Source: Ignavibacteriales bacterium
GTDB taxonomy: Bacteria; Bacteroidota; Ignavibacteria; Ignavibacteriales; Melioribacteraceae
Assembly (NCBI GenBank): GCA_020635275.1
Contig: JACKAA010000003.1
Location: 186,001-250,000, forward strand
Direction of reading: 5' to 3'
Length of the DNA stretch: 64,000 bases
The notes below the pieces were generated by a model, which was not told where the DNA came from, searched no databases, and worked only from the letters and a program-made list of their open reading frames with translations. How positions within the stretch are numbered: position 1 is the first letter of the stretch; each line of letters starts with the position of its first letter. Shown here in pieces: positions 44,466 through 53,662 of this stretch. A program made the position numbers and the translations under genes.

Positions 44466-45737
44466 CTAGATTCTAGTTTCCCAAAATATATTTTGTTTAA
44501 TTTCACTCATCCATTTATTAAATAAATTTTCACGTTTTTTAAATTCAGCTAATCTTTTAATATCATCATAATCAGTTTCTAAACTTGCTTTATGCTCCGG
44601 TGTTCTTTTTATTAGTTTTACAATATGAAAACCGTATTCATTATTCCCTACTTCAAGTCTTTTTGGAAAACCAATTTCACCTTCATTTAGTTTGTAAACT
44701 TGATCTAACATTTGCTTATCTAATTGTCCAACTTCGAATGTGCCTAATAATCCTTCAAATTTTGCTGTTTCTTTATCATCACTAAATTTAGCAGCATAAT
44801 AAGAAAATGTATTTGTTTTGTTTAATATACTATCACGAATTTCAGAAAGTTTTTCAATTGTTTTTAAATCAGCTTCGTCATCAGTTTTGGGTTTTATCAA
44901 AATATGTCTTGCGTGAATTGATTCACCGCGTTTTTCAATTAATTCAATTATATGAAAACCAACTGGTGATTCAATTACTTCTGAAAGCTGACCTTCAGTT
45001 AATTTAAATGCAGCGGATTCAAACTCCGGATAGAAAATACCGCGTTTAACAAAACCTAAATCGCCACCATCTGCCGCACTACCAGGGTCATCGGAATTCT
45101 TTTTAGCAAGCTCGGCAAAATCAGCACCTTTTTTTAATGAATCCAATAATAACTGAGCGAATTGTTTTGATTTTTGTTTTAGTTTATCACTTGATTTAGG
45201 ATTTATAAATATATGAGCAATTTCAAATTTTTCCGGAATCATGCCTAATGAATCTTCAAAAGTTTCATAAAAATCTTTAACTTCTCTTCTGGTTATGTCA
45301 ATTTTTCCGAATTTTTGATTCTTAACCATTTCAGCCATCAAATTTTTTCTTGTATCTTCTCGCATCTCACGTCTAATTTTTTCTGTACTCATTCCATAAG
45401 CTTTTTCTAATCTTTCTTTTGAACCATATTGTGAAGTATAGTAACTTATTACCTGATCCAATTGTCTATCAACATCTTCATCAGATACTTCTACAGAATC
45501 AAGTATGGATTGTGCATAAAGAAGTTTATCTTCAATCATTTTTCCAAGCAGATCTTTTTTTAAACTTGGATCGGTTGGATCTAATTTACGTTGAGAAGCA
45601 AACATTGCAACTTGAAATTCCAATTCAGATTGTAGAATAACTTCATCATCAACAACTGCAACTATTTTATCTAAAACATCTTGCGCAAATAAGATTGTTG
45701 TAATAAAAAATGAAATAATCAAAAATATAATTTTCAT
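44466..45737 (-). CDS. SurA-like peptidyl-prolyl cis-trans isomerase
   Basis: A 423-residue periplasmic protein: signal peptide, N-terminal SurA chaperone region ('VLDKIVAVVDDEVILQSELE'), and two parvulin (PpiC) domains, the first around 170-270 ('FEIAHIFINPKSSDKLKQKS', 'GGDLGFVKRGIFYPEFESA') and a second around 275-385 ('HARHILIKPKTDDEADLKTI'). It helps fold outer-membrane proteins. The ATG at 45737 is chosen; AAGGA lies 7 bases before it, and the TTG one codon earlier is rejected. It is third in a row of SurA/PpiC genes. Confidence 0.92.
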   Translation of the reverse strand: MKIIFLIISFFITTILFAQDVLDKIVAVVDDEVILQSELEFQVAMFASQRKLDPTDPSLKKDLLGKMIEDKLLYAQSILDSVEVSDEDVDRQLDQVISYYTSQYGSKERLEKAYGMSTEKIRREMREDTRKNLMAEMVKNQKFGKIDITRREVKDFYETFEDSLGMIPEKFEIAHIFINPKSSDKLKQKSKQFAQLLLDSLKKGADFAELAKKNSDDPGSAADGGDLGFVKRGIFYPEFESAAFKLTEGQLSEVIESPVGFHIIELIEKRGESIHARHILIKPKTDDEADLKTIEKLSEIRDSILNKTNTFSYYAAKFSDDKETAKFEGLLGTFEVGQLDKQMLDQVYKLNEGEIGFPKRLEVGNNEYGFHIVKLIKRTPEHKASLETDYDDIKRLAEFKKRENLFNKWMSEIKQNIFWETRI

Positions 45738-45746
45738 CAAATATCC

Positions 45747-46547
45747 TTAAAATATCTTAACGTTTTTTTGGGAAATTAAACTATCCAAATAACTGTTTAC
45801 TAATTCTTTTTGTTTAAGTATTAAAAAACTTGTTTTTACTTTATCTTTTATAAACTCAAATTTTGGAACCGAGTTCTTAGCAATTTTCTCAATTTGTTGA
45901 ACAACAATAAAATTGTTAAGTTCCGTTTGAACTACCAAGCTAATTTCATTTTTATAAAGCTTACTTAGAACTCTGCTTGTTCTTATAGATTGAATCTCAG
46001 ATAATTTAAAAGTATGATTTTGTAAAATTGTAACTAATGAACTATCATTCTCAAATTCAGATAATGCACTTTCCCAACCTTGTGAAATTGCTTTATTTCT
46101 AAATTTTATTGCATTGCTTTCATTTTTAAATTCAACATAATTAATTACATATCCATCATCAGAAAAAGAAAAATCATCAACATTTTTTTGGAAGTAATTA
46201 TTCAATTCTGATTCATTAACATCTATTGGATTGTTCTCAAGATAATTCTGAATTGCAACAGCCGCTGCTAATTCTTTTTTTGAATTTTCAATAATCCTAA
46301 AATAATTTTCGTTGCTTAATAATTTATTTTCATTAGATATTTGAGAAAGTATTTCCGTTATTACCCAATTTCTAATAAACTCTTCTTTATACTTAGTTGA
46401 GCTATTTTCACTAAGCAATTGAGAATTTAGTTCAGTTTCGGTTAATTTAGCATTACCAACCTGAGCAACATAAATTTCATCTACTTTCTTTTCAGTTTCA
46501 CAACTATAAAAAAGTATAAAAGAAAAACATATTGCTTGTATTTTAAT
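45747..46547 (-). CDS. SurA-like lipoprotein without a standard start codon (about 266 aa)
   Basis: The reading frame extends upstream of its first TTG (46418) into a clear lipoprotein signal: K-I-Q-A-I-C-F-S-F-I-L-F-Y-S-C then ETEKKVDEIYVAQVGNAKL, the typical start of a SurA/PpiC chaperone ('VAQVGNAKLTETELNSQLL'). No ATG, GTG or TTG lies in frame between the preceding stop and this signal; the best fit is ATT at 46545-46547, overlapping the stop codon of the gene before. No parvulin domain is seen, only the SurA-type N- and C-terminal helical parts (a chaperone without isomerase). A missing base in a T-run at 46508-46513 is the other explanation, since it would give an ATG start in frame. 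Confidence 0.6.
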   Translation of the reverse strand: MKIQAICFSFILFYSCETEKKVDEIYVAQVGNAKLTETELNSQLLSENSSTKYKEEFIRNWVITEILSQISNENKLLSNENYFRIIENSKKELAAAVAIQNYLENNPIDVNESELNNYFQKNVDDFSFSDDGYVINYVEFKNESNAIKFRNKAISQGWESALSEFENDSSLVTILQNHTFKLSEIQSIRTSRVLSKLYKNEISLVVQTELNNFIVVQQIEKIAKNSVPKFEFIKDKVKTSFLILKQKELVNSYLDSLISQKNVKIF

Positions 46548-48510
46548 TTTTGTATGCGTTTTCTAATTCCTCATAAAATAACTCTGGTTCATATGTATTC
46601 TTAAGTCTGGAAACATATTGATTTTCAAGATGTGCACTTTCAATATCTTGATATGCACTTGTAACTTCAGCTCTTGCTTCATCAAATGTTTTTGTTCTTG
46701 ATGCATCTTTCTTAACTAATTCAATTATACTCCAGACATTTACATTTCTTATTACATCAGTAAAATCACCAACGTTTTCAAGTTCATTAGCAGCTTTGGT
46801 TATTGCATTAGTATTTGCATCAATTAATTCAGAATTGTTGATTTTTATTTGGTCGCTATATATTTCAATTACTTCATCAACCTTTGAACCATGTTTTAAC
46901 ATTCCAAGTATTTCATTTAATAAAGAATCACTTTTTGAAGCAATTTCTCTATACTGCACTCTATTTGGCCAAACATAACTATCTTTTGTTTGCTCATATA
47001 ATTTAAGAATTTCCGTTGTATCCATTTTCATTTTGTTCCAAACTTCTTCTTCCTGCAATCTAAAAATCAAAATTCCATTTTTATATTCATCCATTAAGCC
47101 GGCAAACTCTTTATCTGTATTCACTAAATCTTTTGCTTTTGCTTCAATTACTTTTTGATTTTTTAAATCATTCAGAAATCCATTTAATGTATTTTGATCA
47201 GTAACTTTGCCAAAATTTTTAGGTTCTTTTATCGCAAATGAATATAAACTATCTGTCGTATAAATTTCATCGCCTATTGTAAATAGTACCTTATCGCCAA
47301 AATTATTATGAAGATCACTTTCCCAATATTGCTGATTTATTTTTACTTCATTTGCGTTCGATACAACTTCTTTAAATACTTCATCATGCATTACTAATTT
47401 TACTTCATCATCATATTTATCAATTAATTTTTCATAATCAGAATTCTTTCTTGTTCTTTCAAACATATCTCGTAATGATTTCTTTTCACTTTCAAAACTA
47501 GGGTATTTAGTTTTTTCGGTTAATTTTATTATATGAAAACCAAATTGAGTTTCAACTACATCAGAAATTTCTCCAACATTTAAAGCAAATACAGCTTCAT
47601 CAAAAGGCTGCACCATTTGCCTTCTGGCAAAAAATCCCAAATCGCCTTTTTTCTCTTTTGATCCCGGATCTTCAGAGTATTGAAGGGCTAATTCTCCAAA
47701 ATCTTCACCATTCTTTAATTTTGATAAAATATCCTGAACTAATTGATATCTGCTTTTATCATCTACAGCTTTATCTTCTCCTTCTTTTCTAATTAGAATA
47801 TGACTTGCTCTAATTTGAGGGGCTCTTTCTATCTTATCAGTAACTTTAATAATATGATATCCATATTTTGTTTTTAACGGAGTTTGATTTACTGTACCAA
47901 CTGGAGTATTAAAAGCTATATCTTCAAAATCGGGAAGAATTGTCCCGGCTGTAATATAGTAAACATCTCCGCCTTTATTTTTAGAGAATTGATCTTCAGA
48001 ATATTTTCTAACCATATCTTCAAATGAAGCACCATTTTTTATGCTATCAAGAATTGCTAATGCTTTTTTCTCAGCTTCTTCCGGTGTTGTTTTATCTGTT
48101 CTTAATAAAATATGGCTAACTCTTAACTCATATTTTCGTTTATCATATAAATCTTGTATTCCTTTTTCATAAAGTTCTTTTTCTAATAAATATGAAGCCC
48201 CAATTGTTTTTTCATAATCGCTTAATTCGTTAACTATAGCTTCATCTTCGGGCAATCTTCTTACTTGTGCATCTCTTAATTTCATTTTGAAATTAACGAA
48301 TAAATCCAAAAATTTATTATAATTTTGAATTGAATCCTTTTGGGCATTTTCAAAACTGCCAACATTTTTTGCGTATGCATTTTCAAATTCTTCCATTGTA
48401 ACATTATATTTACCGTATTCAGCTACAATTATTTCTGAGTGTTTAGGTGAACATGAGTAAAGTGTAAATAAAACTAAACCGATTATGCTTAATAAAAGCT
48501 TTTTTAACAT
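46543..48510 (-). CDS. PpiC-type peptidyl-prolyl isomerase, lipoprotein (655 aa)
   Basis: It has a lipoprotein signal (LGLVLFTLYSC in outline) and two parvulin domains: 'ELRVSHILLRTDKTTPEEAE' with 'GGDVYYITAGTILPDFEDIA' around 125-225, and 'QIRASHILIRKEGEDKAVDD' with 'KGDLGFFARRQMVQPFDEAV' around 235-340. A long helical C-terminal region follows. Anchored to a membrane, it would assist folding of exported and outer-membrane proteins. The ATG has AGGAG just upstream. It is the first gene of the chaperone-MoxR-M23 run. Confidence 0.9.
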   Translation of the reverse strand: MLKKLLLSIIGLVLFTLYSCSPKHSEIIVAEYGKYNVTMEEFENAYAKNVGSFENAQKDSIQNYNKFLDLFVNFKMKLRDAQVRRLPEDEAIVNELSDYEKTIGASYLLEKELYEKGIQDLYDKRKYELRVSHILLRTDKTTPEEAEKKALAILDSIKNGASFEDMVRKYSEDQFSKNKGGDVYYITAGTILPDFEDIAFNTPVGTVNQTPLKTKYGYHIIKVTDKIERAPQIRASHILIRKEGEDKAVDDKSRYQLVQDILSKLKNGEDFGELALQYSEDPGSKEKKGDLGFFARRQMVQPFDEAVFALNVGEISDVVETQFGFHIIKLTEKTKYPSFESEKKSLRDMFERTRKNSDYEKLIDKYDDEVKLVMHDEVFKEVVSNANEVKINQQYWESDLHNNFGDKVLFTIGDEIYTTDSLYSFAIKEPKNFGKVTDQNTLNGFLNDLKNQKVIEAKAKDLVNTDKEFAGLMDEYKNGILIFRLQEEEVWNKMKMDTTEILKLYEQTKDSYVWPNRVQYREIASKSDSLLNEILGMLKHGSKVDEVIEIYSDQIKINNSELIDANTNAITKAANELENVGDFTDVIRNVNVWSIIELVKKDASRTKTFDEARAEVTSAYQDIESAHLENQYVSRLKNTYEPELFYEELENAYKN

Positions 48511-48627
48511 TCAATTTCTCCTAATAAAAATTATAATTTAGCCTTAAATTTTAGTTATACTCTGTTCAAAAATCAAGGCATTCGTTATTCATTTGATATT
48601 TAATAAATATGTGAATTTCGTTTAATT

Positions 48628-49569
48628 CTACTTTTTATTTTGATAACTTAAAGAATTTCTTTCCCAAAAAACTCCATCGTTATAACCTTGAATACTTTTA
48701 TCTTTTTCAGAAAGATTTAATCTTTTTTGAGCTAATGAAGCAAATTTTTCATCAATTTCAATTCCGCTGAAATTTCTAGAAAGTTTTTTTGCTACAACTG
48801 CAGTCGTGCCAGAACCTAAAAAAGGATCAAATATAAAATCACCTTTATTACTGCTGGCTAAAATTATTTTTGCAATAAGTTTTTCTGGTTTCTGTGTAGG
48901 ATGATCAGTATTTTCCGGCATTGACCAAAAAGGGACGGTAATATCAGTCCATAAATTTGAAGGATGAGTTAATCTAAAACTTCCATTATTATTTGATTCC
49001 CAATCTTTTGGTGATCCATTTTCTTTATATGGAGCAAGTACTCTACGTTTAAGTTTTACCTCATCAACATTATAGCAATATTTATCAGATAATGTACAAA
49101 ACCAAATATCTTCGGATGAATTTTTCCAATTAAGTTTTGCACCTCTTCCCTTTTCTCTTTCCCAGGTTATTCTGTTTCTAACCTTAAAATATTTATTTAA
49201 TACAATATGAATAGAGGTTGATGAATGCCAATCTCCGCATACATAAATTGATGCTTGTGGTTTTAACATCCTTACCATTTTTTGGATTACCGTATCAAGC
49301 CAATATCCATAATCATCAATTGAAAGCTTACTAAATTTATTGCTGTTAAACGTTTTACTCATGTTGTAAGGTGGATCAATAAATAAAAGGTCAATAAACT
49401 TATTGGGTAAATAGTCCAATACCGCAAAAGTATCTTGATTGATAATTTTATTATGAAAATCTGATTTCTTACAATTCCCATTTAGTTTAACAAGATTCTT
49501 AGAAAGTTCAGATATTTCTTCTTCCTTTAATCGTATTGTTCTATTGTTGGATTTATAAGTTTTATTCAT
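48628..49569 (-). CDS. DNA N6-adenine methyltransferase (beta class), no restriction partner
   Basis: The 313 residues carry catalytic motif IV DPPY at 65-68 (LLFIDPPYNM) before the S-adenosylmethionine motif I (FIFDPFLGSGTTAVVA, about 247-262), the order that defines the beta class (relatives: HinfI, CcrM-type). Motif 'HPTQKPEKLI' is typical. There is no endonuclease or specificity gene next to it; it lies 8 bases after metG on the same strand. Target sequence is unknown. The 80-residue C-terminal extension of CcrM is lacking. Confidence 0.9.
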   Translation of the reverse strand: MNKTYKSNNRTIRLKEEEISELSKNLVKLNGNCKKSDFHNKIINQDTFAVLDYLPNKFIDLLFIDPPYNMSKTFNSNKFSKLSIDDYGYWLDTVIQKMVRMLKPQASIYVCGDWHSSTSIHIVLNKYFKVRNRITWEREKGRGAKLNWKNSSEDIWFCTLSDKYCYNVDEVKLKRRVLAPYKENGSPKDWESNNNGSFRLTHPSNLWTDITVPFWSMPENTDHPTQKPEKLIAKIILASSNKGDFIFDPFLGSGTTAVVAKKLSRNFSGIEIDEKFASLAQKRLNLSEKDKSIQGYNDGVFWERNSLSYQNKK

Positions 49570-49577
49570 TCTGAGAA

Positions 49578-51614
49578 CTATCTAACATCTGTACCGATTG
49601 CAATATTTTCATCTACTTCTAATACGTTTAATTTACCAGTATTATTTTCAACAGCTAAAATCATACCTTCAGAAAGTTCGCCAAATAATTTAGCAGGTTT
49701 AAGATTACTGACAATTACAACTTTTTTATTTATTAATTCTTCGGGAGAATAACTCTGAGCAATGCCGGCTATTATTTGCCTTGTTTCGTTTTTAAGTTCT
49801 ACTTTTAATTTAAGCAGTTTATTACTCTTTTTTATTGATTCCGCTGAAACTATTTTTGCAATTTTTAATTTGATTTTGCTGAAATCCTCAAAAGATATTT
49901 CATGAATTTTTTCTTTTACAATTTCAGATGAAGGTAATTTATCAAGTTGAACTTGAATTACATCATCTTCTATTTTTTTAAATAAAATTTCAGACTTATT
50001 AAGTTTATGCCCAACTTTTAAATTGTTAATTCCAATACTAAGCCATTCAGTGGGTTCACTATTAAGCATACTAAATATTTTTTTTGAACTAAAAGGAATT
50101 ACAGGAGAAAATATTTCAGCTAATGTATAAATTGTTTGTAAACAAATGTTAATTGTTGTTCCGCAAATGCTTTTGTCCTTTTTAACAGTAACCCAAGGTT
50201 CAGAATCATTAAAATATTTATTCGCATTTCTTGTAAGATTCATCATTTCAAGAACTGCATCTTTTATCTTGTAATTTTCAAAAAGCTCAGCAATCTTTCG
50301 CGGATAAACTTGGAGATCATTCAACATTTTATTGTCAATTTCTGATAATTCATTTCTTGATGGAACTTCATTATTAAAATGCTTGCCCGCAAATATAAAA
50401 GTCCGATTGATAAAGTTTCCTAATATGTCGGCTAATTCATTATTATTTTTAGCTTGAAATTCTTTCCAATAAAAATCGGTATCCTTATTTTCCGGCAAAT
50501 TTGATGCTAATGTATATCTTAACGGATCAGCAGGAAACAACTCAAGAAATTCATCTACATCAATTCCCCAACCTCTTGATTTAGAGAATTTTTTTCCTTC
50601 AAAATTTAGAAATTCATTAGCAGGAACATTTTGTGGAAGAATAAATTTAGTTTCCGAATTTTCATTCCATGCTTGCAGCATTGCAGGAAAAATTATTGTG
50701 TGAAACACAACATTATCCTTTCCAATAAATGCTATGTATTTAGTATCTTTTCCTTGCCAATAATCTTTCCACAAATCAGGTTTATTTAAATTTTCTGAAA
50801 ATATTTTTGTTGCGGAGATATAACCCAAAACAGCTTCAAACCAGACGTAAATAACCTTTCCTTCGGAATTTGGTAATGGAACTTTTATTCCCCAATCCAA
50901 ATCTCTAGTGACCGCACGGTCTTTTAATCCGTCTTTAAACCATCCCTTGCAATATTGAAGAACATTGTCTTTCCAGCCATAATTTGAATTCATTTCTTGT
51001 ATATAATCTTCAAGAAATTTTTGATATTTGCCTAATGGAAAATACCAATGCGAAGTTTCTTTTAATTCAGGAGTATCGCCGCTAATTTTACTTTTAGGAT
51101 TTAATAATTCTTGTGGTTCATAAAGTGAACCGCATTTTTCACATTCATCTGATCTTGCTTCTTCATAACCACATCTTGGACAAGTGCCTTCAACATATCT
51201 ATCAGGCAAAAACATATTTGCTTTGTTATCATAAAAGTGCATTGATTTTTTTTCAACTAACAAACCATTTTCATGAAACTTTTTAAAAAATTCTTGTGCA
51301 GTTTTATGATGAATTGGTAAACTTGTACGAGAATATATATCAAAACTCATCCCAAATTTTTCAAATGCTGCTTTATTTTTTTCATGGTATCGGTCTATTA
51401 TAACATTTGGGGAGACTTTTTCTTTATCTGCTGAAATAGTAATAGGAACTCCATGTTCATCAGAACCGCAAATGTAAATTATATCATCTCCTTTAAGTCT
51501 TTTGTATCTTACATAAATATCTGCAGGTAAATATGCACCACTTAAATGCCCAAGATGAATTGGTCCGTTTGCGTAAGGTAAAGCAGAAGTAACAAGAACT
51601 TTTTCTTTGTTCAA
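49578..51614 (-). CDS. metG: Methionyl-tRNA synthetase
   Basis: The 678 residues have the class I HIGH-type motif GPIHLGHLSG near residue 17, a zinc-binding knuckle (CPRCGYEEARSDECEKC), a KMSKS-type motif KFSKSRG near 335 and a C-terminal Trbp111-like tRNA-binding domain (about 575-678, 'KLKIAKIVSAESIKKSNKLL'). It starts with TTG, with GAGGA close upstream. The downstream methyltransferase is likely co-transcribed. Confidence 0.97.
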   Translation of the reverse strand: MNKEKVLVTSALPYANGPIHLGHLSGAYLPADIYVRYKRLKGDDIIYICGSDEHGVPITISADKEKVSPNVIIDRYHEKNKAAFEKFGMSFDIYSRTSLPIHHKTAQEFFKKFHENGLLVEKKSMHFYDNKANMFLPDRYVEGTCPRCGYEEARSDECEKCGSLYEPQELLNPKSKISGDTPELKETSHWYFPLGKYQKFLEDYIQEMNSNYGWKDNVLQYCKGWFKDGLKDRAVTRDLDWGIKVPLPNSEGKVIYVWFEAVLGYISATKIFSENLNKPDLWKDYWQGKDTKYIAFIGKDNVVFHTIIFPAMLQAWNENSETKFILPQNVPANEFLNFEGKKFSKSRGWGIDVDEFLELFPADPLRYTLASNLPENKDTDFYWKEFQAKNNNELADILGNFINRTFIFAGKHFNNEVPSRNELSEIDNKMLNDLQVYPRKIAELFENYKIKDAVLEMMNLTRNANKYFNDSEPWVTVKKDKSICGTTINICLQTIYTLAEIFSPVIPFSSKKIFSMLNSEPTEWLSIGINNLKVGHKLNKSEILFKKIEDDVIQVQLDKLPSSEIVKEKIHEISFEDFSKIKLKIAKIVSAESIKKSNKLLKLKVELKNETRQIIAGIAQSYSPEELINKKVVIVSNLKPAKLFGELSEGMILAVENNTGKLNVLEVDENIAIGTDVR

Positions 51615-51709
51615 TTTATCCTCAAAAATTCAAAAATAATCTGTAAATATACATATAATTTCACTTCGAATGGAATAATCAAATAGGCAACAGAGAGATT
51701 GATTAGATT

Positions 51710-51745
51710 CAAAGCACTAAAATATCAGAATATAATAGTGCTTTG
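51710..51745 (-). terminator. Hairpin between acyl-CoA ligase and metG
   Basis: CAAAGCACTA (51710-51719) and TAGTGCTTTG (51736-51745) form a perfect 10-bp stem with a 16-base AT-rich loop. It lies 20 bases past the acyl-CoA ligase stop. There is no strong T-run on either side, so it may act as a weak terminator or as an mRNA-stabilising hairpin. Confidence 0.5.
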
Positions 51746-51764
51746 AGATTTATGAATTTTTCCT

Positions 51765-53582
51765 TTAACTGTTTATTTCCTTGTACATATCATCAATTAA
51801 ATGCTTATATCTTTCTTCAATAACATTTCTTTTTAATTTAAGTGATGGTGTCATTTCTCCATTTTCAATTGAGAAAGGTTTTTCAAGTAAAGTAAACTTT
51901 CTTACTTTTTCATAACTGGCGAGTTTTTTTTGGAATCTTGCAAATTCAAGCTGCATCATTTCATCAATTTGTTTCATTTTAATTAAATCTTCATTTGAGT
52001 TATAAGCAATTCTATTAGCATCAGCATATTCACGTAATGCTTCAAAATCCGGAACAATTAGTGCACTTATAAACATTCTCTTATCGCCAATTATAATAAA
52101 TTGATCAATGTATTTACTGCCTAAAAATAAATTCTCAATTGGTGTTGGAGCTATATATTTACCTCCGGAAGTTTTAAATAAACTTTTCTTTCTATCCGTA
52201 ATTAACAAAAATCCTTCCGCATCAAATACGCCAATGTCACCTGTATGCAGCCAACCATCTTTTAACATTTCACTTGTTTCTTTTTTCTTCTTATAATAAC
52301 CTTGCATAACATTTGGTCCATGTGCAAGAATTTCACCATCCTTCGCAATTTTAACTTCTACACCTGGAACCGGTTTACCAACGCTGCCAAATTTATAATC
52401 ATTTTCTCTGTTTACAGTGATTACCGGTGAAGATTCAGTTAATCCGTAGCCTTCCAAAATAAGTATCCCAATTGCTTCAAAGAATACTCCTAATTCTCTT
52501 GCCAAAGCTGCACCACCGGAAATAAAAAATCTTAAATTTCCACCGGTAACTCCTTTAAGTTTTTGGAAAACAAGTTTATCCGCCAATTTATATTTTATTT
52601 TAAGACCTAAATTTGTGTTATCGTTGGATCTCTTTAACTCGGCAAATTCTTGCCCAACACTTAAAGCCCAATTAAATATTTTTTGTTTTTTCTCAGGTTG
52701 TTTTTCAACATTCTTAATTATTTTATTATACATCCTTTCAAAAAGTCTTGGAACACCGGTCATAACAGTAGGTTTTACTTCAGTCATATTGACAGCAATT
52801 TTTTCAATTCCCTCAGCAAATGCAACAGTTGAACCGCATGAAAAAGCTAAATAGTATCCAGCCATTCTTTCAAAAATATGACTCAGTGGTAAAAATGAAA
52901 GAAATGTATCTTTATCAGTTACGCTTATAACTTCGCAGGCGGCTTTAACATTTGAAAGAATATTCTTATGAGTTAACATTACTCCTTTTGGCTCGCCAGT
53001 AGTTCCGGAAGTATAAATTATTGTACAAAGATCATCTTCTTTTGCTAAATTTATTTGATTTTGAAAATGCTGGTTATGTTCCTGTTTATAAATTCTTCCT
53101 CGATCTAAAACTTGGTTAAAAGTATAAACTCCTTGTTCTCCATCCGTATTATCATTACTCATATTTATAATGAATTTTAGATTTTTACACTTGGAGCGAA
53201 TCTTTAAGACTTTATTTAGTTGAAATTTTGTTGAAACAATTGCACCAACAGATTCTGAATTGTTCAAGATATATTCTATACTATCCGCTGTGGAAATAGG
53301 ATAAATTGGAACATCTACACCGCCCAACGCAAGAATTGCCTGATCAGAATAATACCACTCAGGTCTATTTTCAGCAATAATTGCAACTCTATCTTCTCGT
53401 TTTACACCAAAAGAAGCTAACCCAAGTGCTAAATTTTCAGTAATTTCCCTAACGACTTCATAGTTTACATCAATAAACTTTCCGTCAACTTTATGTTTTA
53501 AATATGTTTTGGCTGAACCATATTTGTTAGTTACAACATCAAACATTTCAGGAATAGTTTTGAAATCTTGGATAGGTGGCAT
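51765..53582 (-). CDS. Long-chain fatty-acid-CoA ligase (AMP-binding)
   Basis: The 605 residues carry the adenylate-forming signatures YTSGTTGEPKGVMLTH (about 192), 'EGYGLTESSPVI' and 'GWLHTGDIGVFDAEGFLLIT', as in FadD15-type long-chain acyl-CoA synthetases. It would activate fatty acids at the inner face of the membrane. AAGGAG lies close upstream of the ATG. It stands as a separate transcription unit between metG and the HGSNAT-like gene. Confidence 0.93.
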   Translation of the reverse strand: MPPIQDFKTIPEMFDVVTNKYGSAKTYLKHKVDGKFIDVNYEVVREITENLALGLASFGVKREDRVAIIAENRPEWYYSDQAILALGGVDVPIYPISTADSIEYILNNSESVGAIVSTKFQLNKVLKIRSKCKNLKFIINMSNDNTDGEQGVYTFNQVLDRGRIYKQEHNQHFQNQINLAKEDDLCTIIYTSGTTGEPKGVMLTHKNILSNVKAACEVISVTDKDTFLSFLPLSHIFERMAGYYLAFSCGSTVAFAEGIEKIAVNMTEVKPTVMTGVPRLFERMYNKIIKNVEKQPEKKQKIFNWALSVGQEFAELKRSNDNTNLGLKIKYKLADKLVFQKLKGVTGGNLRFFISGGAALARELGVFFEAIGILILEGYGLTESSPVITVNRENDYKFGSVGKPVPGVEVKIAKDGEILAHGPNVMQGYYKKKKETSEMLKDGWLHTGDIGVFDAEGFLLITDRKKSLFKTSGGKYIAPTPIENLFLGSKYIDQFIIIGDKRMFISALIVPDFEALREYADANRIAYNSNEDLIKMKQIDEMMQLEFARFQKKLASYEKVRKFTLLEKPFSIENGEMTPSLKLKRNVIEERYKHLIDDMYKEINS

Positions 53583-53662
53583 TTTTTCTCCTTGAAAATT
53601 TCAATAAAAATAACTTAGAATAAGCTAAAATGCAATAGTGTTTTAGTATTTTTTAGATGCCA

